Below, one piece after another: positions 57,830 to 64,000 of a DNA stretch of 64,000 nucleotides. A program made the position numbers and the translations under genes. Source of the DNA: Streptomyces sp. NBC_00461 (GTDB lineage: Bacteria > Actinomycetota > Actinomycetes > Streptomycetales > Streptomycetaceae); assembly GCF_036013935.1 (NCBI RefSeq), contig NZ_CP107902.1:10139001-10203000 (forward strand), read 5' to 3'. Under the pieces are notes generated by a model, which saw only the letters and a program-made list of their open reading frames with translations, made no database searches and was not told where the DNA came from. Position 1 is the first letter of the stretch. Each line of letters begins with the position of its first letter.

Positions 57830-58192
57830 ATGACCGAAAATAACAGTGCGCAGCAGGGCGGCGTGTTCCGTCGCGCTGGCAGGTGGTCCACGGCGTCGGC
57901 CGTGGTGATCACCGAGGTCGCGCAGCACTACGCGGTTCCCGGGTCCGCGCTGGAGACGGTCGTCCATCACGCGCACACCGGCGCGGTCTGGGGGTTGGGC
58001 TTCCAACTCGCAGCCATGCTGGGTACAGCGGTGTACAAGGCCCTGCCGTCCGACGGCTCGTTCACCGTGTCGTGGCGCGTCAACAACAGGGGTGACGGTG
58101 ACGCTTCGACGAAGGCAGACACCGTCCCCCCGGCGGCGCAGGTAGCGTGCGCGACGGAGACGGTTCCCGAGATCGAGAAGCATGGCGTCTGA
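57830..58192 (+). CDS. Conserved hypothetical protein, 120 residues, in operon with the sigma-like gene
   Basis: Starts at ATG 57830; GTGAGG lies 11 bases upstream, slightly far. The sequence TENNSAQQGGVFRRAGRWST and AVVITEVAQHYAVPGSALET has no domain I recognise. Around residues 50-70 there is a mildly hydrophobic stretch (HTGAVWGLGFQLAAMLGTAV) that could be a buried or membrane helix. The C-terminal part is Thr/Ala-rich. Its stop overlaps the start of the double-sigma gene by 11 bases, so the two are translated together, and a regulatory role such as a sigma partner is possible. Confidence 0.55.
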   Translation: MTENNSAQQGGVFRRAGRWSTASAVVITEVAQHYAVPGSALETVVHHAHTGAVWGLGFQLAAMLGTAVYKALPSDGSFTVSWRVNNRGDGDASTKADTVPPAAQVACATETVPEIEKHGV

Positions 58193-59279
58193 GGACTTGG
58201 ACGCTCGCCACGGGACCCCGCCGTCAGGTGGGGCCCCGTGGTCGGAGTTCGAGCAGCTCTACCGCGCCAACCATGGCAAGCTGACCGCCTATGTGACACG
58301 GCGGGGCCTTTCGCCAGCGGACGCCAGCGACATCGTGTCGGTGTCGTTCGCGGACCTGTGGAAGTCCTGGCAGAAGAGGGAGCGCCCGCAGGATCCGACG
58401 CCCTACCTATACAAGATCGTGCAGATGCGGACGATCGATCATAGGAGGCGGGAAAGGCAAGCGGCCCGGGCCGTGGACTTCAACGCATCAGACGCCGAGA
58501 CAGACGCTGTGGGACCTATTGAGGACGTCGCCGCTTCGGTCGAGCCGGAGATGGGATACCTGCAGGCCATTGCGACGCTACCGGAGCGCCAGCGTGCGGT
58601 TCTCACCCTCCATGGGATCGGGCTGGAGGACACCGAGATTGCGGCCGCAGTCGGCCATTCGGCAGACCGTTCACGACCGCCTGGTATGGCTTCGGCGCAC
58701 GCTCCAGAGTCGCCGACCGCCGAGGTTCACGCAAACCGCGGCGATGCCCACGAAGCAGCCCCGCCTCCCCAGGACGGCGCGGAGCTGCCGCCAGACTTCG
58801 AGGCCTTCTACCTTGGCCACCAGGAGATATTCCACGAATATGCGGAGGCTCACCTCGGTAGCCGCGCGACCGCCGAAGAAGTTGTGCACACGGCGTTTGT
58901 GAAGCTACTCGCCGACTGGACCGAACTGCTGCGCTCGGAGAATCTCGAACAAGGCGCATGGGCGATCGTACGGCGCACGGTGCACGACCGTCTGAAGCTA
59001 GAGAGTCGGACTACGGCATTCGCCATAAAGGAGCAAATCGCCCAGGCCCTGGTGGCCACCCGGGGCCAGCTACAGATAAGCGGATCCGTGTCTGGTCTGT
59101 ACGAGGCGATTGCGGAACTACCCGACCGACAGTTCGACGCGATCGTGCTGCGCTACGTGCTCGGCTACCCCACCTCCAAAGTCGCCTGGTACATGGGTGT
59201 TGATGAGCGAACTGTCGGATATCACCTGCGCCGCGGTAAGGCGCGCTTGCGCCTCACACTTGACATGCCTGGCCCGTAA
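58182..59279 (+). CDS. Tandem protein with two ECF-sigma-like modules
   Basis: This is a 365-residue protein starting at ATG 58182. Module one has region 2 (EFEQLYRANHGKLTAYVTRR, DIVSVSFADLWKSWQ, YLYKIVQMRTIDHRRRERQA) and the beginning of region 4 (LPERQRAVLTLHGIGLEDTE, IAAAVGHS). Its recognition helix is out of frame: one base away the DNA reads QTVHDRLVWLRRTLQSRR (58661-58714). After a 30-residue linker, module two has region 2 (FEAFYLGHQEIFHEYAEAHL, TAEEVVHTAFVKLLADW, WAIVRRTVHDRLKLESRT) and a full region 4 (LPDRQFDAIVLRYVLGYPTS, VAWYMGVDERTVGYHLRRGK). It may be a natural fusion or two genes joined by indels. It lies upstream of the terpene fusion gene. Confidence 0.65.
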   Translation: MASEDLDARHGTPPSGGAPWSEFEQLYRANHGKLTAYVTRRGLSPADASDIVSVSFADLWKSWQKRERPQDPTPYLYKIVQMRTIDHRRRERQAARAVDFNASDAETDAVGPIEDVAASVEPEMGYLQAIATLPERQRAVLTLHGIGLEDTEIAAAVGHSADRSRPPGMASAHAPESPTAEVHANRGDAHEAAPPPQDGAELPPDFEAFYLGHQEIFHEYAEAHLGSRATAEEVVHTAFVKLLADWTELLRSENLEQGAWAIVRRTVHDRLKLESRTTAFAIKEQIAQALVATRGQLQISGSVSGLYEAIAELPDRQFDAIVLRYVLGYPTSKVAWYMGVDERTVGYHLRRGKARLRLTLDMPGP

Positions 59280-59816
59280 AGGAAACCAAAGGCCAAAGGC
59301 TCACGCCGACGTCGTCGTCGCGAGACGGCCGTCGGCCTGCTGGCCGGCCAGGGCCCCCGCGCGCCACGGGAAGTGGTGCCTGACGTCTCGTCGGCGACTC
59401 GCGGCCGCTGCCCAACATCCCACCGGACTGGCGGACCCAAGCCGCTGCGCCCGCTACGCCCATCGTTCGAGGCTTGCGACTCCCCTTCTCCGGCACCGAG
59501 TTCGATGTCACCAGCAGGGACTTCGAGATCCGCGGCTCACAGGACAGCAGCGGGTTCCACGATCTCTTCAGTGGAGGCGTGTTCGTAGAGTCGGTCGAGG
59601 TGACCGACACCAGCGCGAACGCGCCCCACGCAGAGCAGACAGATCATGCGATTAGGTGGTTTAGCGCAGGAAAAGACGCGTACTGCGACAGTCTCCTGTT
59701 TCCTGGCGGCGAGGCGTGGAGGTGGTCACAACGGGGAGCGGGTACTGCGACGTTCTGCTGCAGTGTGTCGGCTGTCCTCGCGCTCGGTGAACACCGACCA
59801 GTGTCAGGAGCGCACA
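59280..59816. other. Leader region of the terpene fusion gene
   Basis: The 537 bases hold only weak frames, for example a TTG-started frame at 59474 (RLPFSGTEFDVTSRDFEIRG) of unknown nature that runs into the next gene's start. They probably contain the promoter for the fusion gene. An AGGAG ribosome-binding site lies at 59806-59810. No clear operator or promoter consensus could be picked out by eye. Confidence 0.4.
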
Positions 59817-61883
59817 ATGCCACCTTCTGGGATTGACCCTGCTGCTTTTCCGTGTCTGGAGGCGGACTTGGACAGGGTCCGTGACGCTCTGGGACCGGTG
59901 CGTATCCAGGGCAGGCCCGAACTCGACGCGCTCACACAGGAAGGGCCCGGTACGTCCCGTGGCCTGGTCCGTCCCACCCTTGCTCTGCTCTCGTACTACG
60001 TTCTTACGGATCCTTCGGTGCCGGCCGATGACCGGGCAGTGCTCGCCGCCGCAGCCGTCGAGATGCTGCACCTGGGCGCGCTCTACCACGATGACGTCGT
60101 GGACCACGCTCACGAGCGCCGGGGCCGCCCCAGCGCCAACGCGGTATGGGGTGACCACCTGGCCATCCTCGCCGGGGACTGCGTGATGCTCACCGGCCTG
60201 AACATGCTGGCGCAGCTTGGTCAGCGCGAAGTCGTCGAGGGGACGATGGCGAATGAACGCATGTGCGCCGGCATGGTGATGGAGGCGGCCGACCTGTATG
60301 CGGTCTCGCGCAGCGAGCAGGCCTACCTCGACGCGATTGGGGGCAAGACGGCGCATCTGTTCGCCCTGGCCTGTCGGCTGGGGGCGGTGCAGGCAGACAG
60401 GGACGGCGGCCGGCAGGAGAGCCGAGAGGAGGCGCTGGCCGGGTTCGGCTGGCAGTTCGGGTACGCCTATCAGTTACGCGATGACATTCTCGATCTGACG
60501 TCGACCGTTGAGGAGTTGGGTAAGCCCGTCAACACCGATTTGTCCGAGGGTGTCTACACCCTGCCTGTGATCCGTGCGGTTTCCCGCGACCGCGACCTCG
60601 GCCGCCTTTTGGGCAAGGAGATGACACAGGAGGAAGCCGCACGTGCCCGGGACCTCGTTGTCGCCTCCGGGGCCGTGCAGGAGGCGCAGGCGGTGGCCGA
60701 CGCGTACATGACCGAGGCCGCTGATCGGCTTTCCCACCTTACCGATCACTCTTGTGCGCTCGATGGTCTGACAGCCTACGCTCGGGCCGTACTCGACCGG
60801 CCCACTGCTTCCCGTCCCGCGGTTATCCCCCACCAGGTCCGGCAGGCCCCTCAGCCCCAGAACAGCGCGCACGCTGAGCAGGTCACGAGGCGGCTGAAGG
60901 GCTGGCTCGTGGAGACCGGCATCGCCGCCACCCCAGCCGAGGCTGACCATCACCGGCTGTCGGGGGCTCTGTCGATGATTGAGCGGATCATTCCTCGGGT
61001 GGCGGATGAGGCCGGCAACGCCGACAGCAATGACGATGACCTCTTCGAAAGGAAGCAGACCAGCGCAGCGTTGGGCATGCTGTTCGGTATGTGGGACGAC
61101 CTGTTCGAGGATCCACAGCTGACGGACCCGCGCGCTGTTACCGCGCTGAGGGAGGGATTGGTGGCGACATTGCGCCAGTCCCCGGGCGCACCGTGGACGC
61201 ACGGCGCGATCCCGACGTCCTGGGCGCAGTTGTGGCCGCGCCTGTGCAAAGGCAGGACAGTGCGATGGCAGGAGGCATTGCTCGACAACATCGAGGAATG
61301 GCTCCACGCCTGCGAGCGTGAGGCACGCCACCGCATCAGCGGCTACATCCCCTCACCAGCGGACTGGCTGCCGCTGCGGAGGTCGACCGGTGGCTTCGAG
61401 GTCGGCCTGGCGTGCTCGGAGATCGTGCAGGACCGGGAGATGCCGCCGGCGGTGCGCAGCCACCGCCTGGTCCGACGTCTTGAGGATCTCGGCTTCTTCG
61501 TCGTCTTCGCTGAGAACGACCTGGCGGGCGTGGACCAGGACGAGGCTGACCAGGTCCCCTACAACCTGGTCAGGGCGATCCGTCATGAGATGGGGTGCAG
61601 CCGCGCGGAAGCCATCGAGCGGGTGGAGCGCCAAGTGGCGGAGAAACGTGCCCAATTCAACGCGGTATACAAGTACGTGCCCGTGCTCTTCCGCACGTTG
61701 CCCGGCCTCTCCGGTCAGGGTGACCGGTATGCGGCGATCTACGATATGTTGAAACTGTTTTTCGATCTACGGCAGGGCGAGTCCGAGAGGTACCAGCCGA
61801 AGACCACGGCCGTGGGACCGGACCTGGAGCGTCTGCGTCGTGAGATCAGCCGGCCTGCCGCCCCGGCCCCGTCCACGCGGTAG
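59817..61883 (+). CDS. Bifunctional prenyl diphosphate synthase - class I terpene synthase fusion
   Basis: This is a 688-residue protein starting at ATG 59817 with AGGAG six bases upstream. Residues 1-330 form a trans-prenyltransferase. It has GTSRGLVRPTLALLSYY at the substrate site (in place of GGKR), first motif YHDDVVDHAHERRGRP (D92, D93, D96), GGKTAHLFALACRLG, and second motif YQLRDDILDLTST (D222, D223, D226). A Pro/Gln-rich linker (about 330-355) leads to a class I terpene synthase. That domain has GMWDDLFEDP (D427, D428, D432), RRSTGGFEV (sensor Arg 521/522), ENDLAGVDQDE (N567, Gly571 for the usual Ser, D575) and the C-terminal ERY pair (R658, Y659). It could make a C15-C25 diphosphate and cyclise it in one protein. 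The order differs from fungal fusions, where the cyclase comes first. Confidence 0.88.
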   Translation: MPPSGIDPAAFPCLEADLDRVRDALGPVRIQGRPELDALTQEGPGTSRGLVRPTLALLSYYVLTDPSVPADDRAVLAAAAVEMLHLGALYHDDVVDHAHERRGRPSANAVWGDHLAILAGDCVMLTGLNMLAQLGQREVVEGTMANERMCAGMVMEAADLYAVSRSEQAYLDAIGGKTAHLFALACRLGAVQADRDGGRQESREEALAGFGWQFGYAYQLRDDILDLTSTVEELGKPVNTDLSEGVYTLPVIRAVSRDRDLGRLLGKEMTQEEAARARDLVVASGAVQEAQAVADAYMTEAADRLSHLTDHSCALDGLTAYARAVLDRPTASRPAVIPHQVRQAPQPQNSAHAEQVTRRLKGWLVETGIAATPAEADHHRLSGALSMIERIIPRVADEAGNADSNDDDLFERKQTSAALGMLFGMWDDLFEDPQLTDPRAVTALREGLVATLRQSPGAPWTHGAIPTSWAQLWPRLCKGRTVRWQEALLDNIEEWLHACEREARHRISGYIPSPADWLPLRRSTGGFEVGLACSEIVQDREMPPAVRSHRLVRRLEDLGFFVVFAENDLAGVDQDEADQVPYNLVRAIRHEMGCSRAEAIERVERQVAEKRAQFNAVYKYVPVLFRTLPGLSGQGDRYAAIYDMLKLFFDLRQGESERYQPKTTAVGPDLERLRREISRPAAPAPSTR

Positions 61884-61903
61884 TCCCGGGGGCTAGAGAA
61901 AGA

Positions 61904-61939
61904 CGGTGTCCCTGTGCGGCTGTTTGTACAGGGACACCG
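61904..61939. terminator. Bidirectional hairpin between the terpene gene and the ABC permease gene
   Basis: CGGTGTCCCTGT (61904-61915) pairs perfectly with ACAGGGACACCG (61928-61939) over a 12-base loop. It lies between two convergent stops at 61883 and 61943. A bidirectional terminator is the simplest role. Confidence 0.75.
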
Positions 61940-61942
61940 CCC

Positions 61943-62770
61943 TCATCGATTCGCCGCCCTCCCGAACGGCACCGGGCCGTCATCCGCCTGACGGCCGATT
62001 CGCACAGCGGCTGCCAGAGCGGACCGGGTCCGCCGGTAAAAGGCCAGCAGCCCGATGAGGCCGACGGCGGTGAACCAGGCCAGTTGGATGGCGAAGTCCA
62101 CGGCGGACACCGTGGCGGAGAAGCCCGCCGCCGTCGCGGTCTGCATGGCACCGTATGAGGGCAGCCAGCGCACCATGCCGCTGTCCGCCCCGCCACTGGC
62201 GAGGGGATTCTGCAAGCCCAGGTCCACGACGCTGATCATTACAATGGCGAACATGCCCTCCACCTCGCGGCGCAGGAGCGTGCCGAGGGCGACGCCCAGC
62301 GCGCCGTAGGTCATCGCCGTGCCAAACAGCGCCGCGCCGAGCAGCACGGGCTGCCGGGGCGACCAGAAGCAGCAGATGACCGCGGTGGCGTACGAACAGA
62401 CGGCCACCGACGCAATGACCAGGCAGGCGACCTTCGCCAGCCCCAGCGGAACCCGGGGAAACCCGGCCATGGACAGACGGCGGTCGAATGCCCCATTGCT
62501 GAAGGTTGCCGCGAACATCATGAATCCGATGATCAGCGTGACCCCGTTCAGCGCCCCGGTGATCTGGGTGATCTTGTCACCGTCGGCGGTCAACACGTGA
62601 CTGGTGCTGTGCAGCCGGAACTGCACCGGCTCCTTGGTGACAGCCCAGCCCGTCATGATGACCCACACAGGGAGAAACACCGCCACGAGCAGCATGGCGA
62701 ACCGGTTCCTGGCGTGCTCCACCAGGCCATAACGTGTGGCGATCTTGAACAGCCGCAGCCCTCGCCTCAC
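61943..62770 (-). CDS. ABC-2-type transporter permease
   Basis: This is a 275-residue protein starting at GTG 62770, overlapping the ATPase stop. It has six membrane helices: NRFAMLLVAVFLPVWVIMTG; ITGALNGVTLIIGFMMFAAT; KVACLVIASVAVCSYATAVI; LGAALFGTAMTYGALGVALG; EGMFAIVMISVVDLGLQ; and FAIQLAWFTAVGLIGLLAFY. It forms an exporter with the ATPase upstream in the operon. It is convergent with the terpene fusion gene, so co-function (export of the terpenoid or self-protection) is possible but only suggested by position. Confidence 0.85.
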   Translation of the reverse strand: MRRGLRLFKIATRYGLVEHARNRFAMLLVAVFLPVWVIMTGWAVTKEPVQFRLHSTSHVLTADGDKITQITGALNGVTLIIGFMMFAATFSNGAFDRRLSMAGFPRVPLGLAKVACLVIASVAVCSYATAVICCFWSPRQPVLLGAALFGTAMTYGALGVALGTLLRREVEGMFAIVMISVVDLGLQNPLASGGADSGMVRWLPSYGAMQTATAAGFSATVSAVDFAIQLAWFTAVGLIGLLAFYRRTRSALAAAVRIGRQADDGPVPFGRAANR

Positions 62771-63372
62771 CGCACCTCCTCCTGCCGTCCGTGCAGCACA
62801 CCGTCCCGCAACCGCCACACCTGATCGAGCCGATCGGTGTCGTAGGCCAGATGCGAGACGACGAGAACCGATCGGCCGGCCGCACGCAGGTCCCCGACCA
62901 GATCCCAAAAACGCAGGTACGTCTCCCAGTCGAACCCCTGGTACGGCTCATCCAGCAGCAGCACCTGCGGGTCGTGCATCACCGCGAGCGTCAGATTCAG
63001 CTTCTGCCGCGTGCCGCCACTGAGCGTTCCCACCAGGGCCCCGGCGTACTGGGCGAAACCCAGGATCGCCATGACCTCCTCGGCCCGCCGCAGATCCGGA
63101 ACGTCATAAGCCGCAGCGAAGAGCTCTAGATGCTGACGCACCGTGAACACATCGTTCAGCACCACCTGCTGAGGGCAGTACCCGAACCGCCCACCGTGCC
63201 GGACCACGCCCCGCTCCGGCCGGAGCTCCCCCGAAAGGATCTTCAACAGCGTCGACTTGCCCGCCCCGTTCTCGCCGACAATGCCCACCACCGAACCCGC
63301 GGGCAGCGCGACATCGATACCGCGCAATACCTGCCGAACGCCGTAGGAATGATGGACTCCCTCTGCCTCCAT
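62767..63372 (-). CDS. ABC transporter ATP-binding protein
   Basis: This is a 201-residue protein. ATG 63372 is chosen because GGGGGG lies six bases upstream and MEAEGVHHSYGVRQVLRGID is the usual family start; the frame is open further but without support. It has Walker A VGENGAGKST, Q-loop YCPQQVVLNDVFTVRQH, signature LSGGTRQKLNLTLAVM, Walker B VLLLDEPYQGFDW and H-loop VLVVSHLAYDTDRL. It drives the ABC-2 permease encoded next. At 201 residues it is compact, as in drug/lipid exporters of the CcmA type. Confidence 0.88.
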   Translation of the reverse strand: MEAEGVHHSYGVRQVLRGIDVALPAGSVVGIVGENGAGKSTLLKILSGELRPERGVVRHGGRFGYCPQQVVLNDVFTVRQHLELFAAAYDVPDLRRAEEVMAILGFAQYAGALVGTLSGGTRQKLNLTLAVMHDPQVLLLDEPYQGFDWETYLRFWDLVGDLRAAGRSVLVVSHLAYDTDRLDQVWRLRDGVLHGRQEEVR

Positions 63373-63639
63373 CAACGCCCCCCTCTCCCTCACCCCCGAG
63401 GCAGGCCATATGGATGCCCCACAACGGCCAACGAACCAAAGGCCGCATGGAAACGCCACAGCACAGTCGAGCCAGGACAAGCCGTCATCGGGCAGATGCG
63501 TGCGACGACGGGATGGGCGGCACGGAGCGGATTGCCGCCGGAGATCAGGGCGCGCTCACCGGTACTGGGGGCCTCCCCCTGAGTGGTGGACACGCTGATA
63601 CTGGATCTGCTTGATCCGGAGGAAGCGAGAAGACCGCCG

Positions 63640-63984
63640 ATGGCGATGAAGGACTATTCGGACGAGTTCAAGGCCGATGCCGTGGCCCTGTACGAGTCCA
63701 CACCCGGGGCGACCTACAAGAGCATCGCTGCTGACCTGGGCGTCAACCGGGCGACCCTGCGGGAGTGGGTGCTGCGGGACCGCGAACGCCGCGGCGTCAC
63801 GGCCACGGTTGGGAGGCCGGCCGCCCGACCTCGGGAGGCGATGGCGTCCGCTGATCCGGACGAGCGGGTGCGGCAGTTGGAGGCCCGGGTGGCCGAGCTC
63901 GAGGCGAATGAGCGCAAGCTCGCCACCGAGCGGGACATCCTCCGCAAGGCGGCCAAGTATTTCGCCGGGGAGACGAACTGGTGA
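63640..63984 (+). CDS. IS3-family OrfA at the right window edge
   Basis: This is a 114-residue protein starting at ATG 63640. It has the helix-turn-helix YSDEFKADAVALYESTPGAT, KSIAADLGVNRATLREWVLR, a longer linker than its relative at 56352, and the leucine zipper VRQLEARVAELEANERKLAT with DILRKAAKYFAGETNW. The OrfB GTG (63981) overlaps the stop, as expected for IS3. OrfB leaves the window after a few codons (RSRFQ), so completeness cannot be judged. Confidence 0.85.
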   Translation: MAMKDYSDEFKADAVALYESTPGATYKSIAADLGVNRATLREWVLRDRERRGVTATVGRPAARPREAMASADPDERVRQLEARVAELEANERKLATERDILRKAAKYFAGETNW

Positions 63985-64000
63985 GGAGCCGCTTCCAGTT
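63981..64000 (+). CDS. First codons of IS3 OrfB (cut by window end)
   Basis: GTGAGGAGCCGCTTCCAGTT overlaps the OrfA stop and encodes VRSRFQ, equivalent to the TRFQFVADHQ start of the OrfB at 56660. The rest lies outside the window. Confidence 0.6.

Overview
The window looks like a piece of a Streptomyces genome. GC is high throughout, and the families present (DUF3710, DUF6292, YcnI, replication-relaxation, DesK-type two-component pairs, LacI-controlled GH2 enzymes, terpene synthases) are typical of that genus. The density of insertion sequences, truncated genes and single-stop pseudogenes suggests an unstable accessory region, such as a chromosome arm or a linear plasmid. This placement is inferred, because no telomere or origin is visible.

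Layout. 0-6.6 kb is a graveyard of transposase, recombinase, SnoaL-like, DyP-peroxidase and Rhs/Hint fragments, with intact genes for a CdiI-like immunity protein and a DUF3710 protein. 6.7-11.5 kb holds an XRE/TPR-type regulator divergent from a terpenoid operon: a broken dxs, a class-II-like cyclase and a class I terpene synthase. 12.4-22.6 kb has two GH2 glycosidases on either side of a probable ISAs1-bounded composite transposon that carries a DUF6585 protein and a helical-repeat protein. 22.6-24.6 kb is a DesK/NarL two-component system. 25-33 kb is heavily decayed (APH, gamma-glutamylcyclotransferase, two integrases, a zinc-finger recombinase-like gene) around an intact MarR/hydrolase pair and an IS5 element. 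33.5-36.5 kb carries two tandem polyprenyl diphosphate synthases and a convergent PAP2 phosphatase. 37-38 kb has plasmid or integrative-element remnants. 38.9-43.2 kb is a copper-type locus (sigma factor, YcnI, membrane protein, CopC-CopD). 44.2-47.8 kb is a PadR-ABC-FtsX operon. 48-51.2 kb holds an IS110 element and a two-gene IS5-type element. 51.7-55.6 kb has a second DesK/NarL pair, a Tat-exported solute-binding protein and a broken LacI regulator. 56-57.3 kb is a truncated IS3. 57.8-63.4 kb holds a tandem double-sigma protein, a prenyltransferase-terpene synthase fusion and a convergent ABC exporter, and another IS3 begins at the right edge.

How the genes may work together. Isoprenoid genes occur at three sites: 8.3-11.5, 33.5-36.5 and 59.8-61.9 kb. 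The precursor diphosphates could be made by the two tandem synthases or by the N-terminal half of the fusion. They could then be cyclised by the class I synthases, with or without the class-II-like protein, or dephosphorylated by the PAP2 protein. The strongest candidate for something undescribed is the 688-residue fusion at 59817-61883, where a complete prenyl diphosphate synthase (two aspartate-rich motifs) precedes a class I terpene synthase domain (DDxxxD, Arg sensor, NSE-like triad, RY pair). This order is opposite to that of the fungal bifunctional enzymes.

All assignments come from reading the translated sequence and recalling family motifs; no database search was run.
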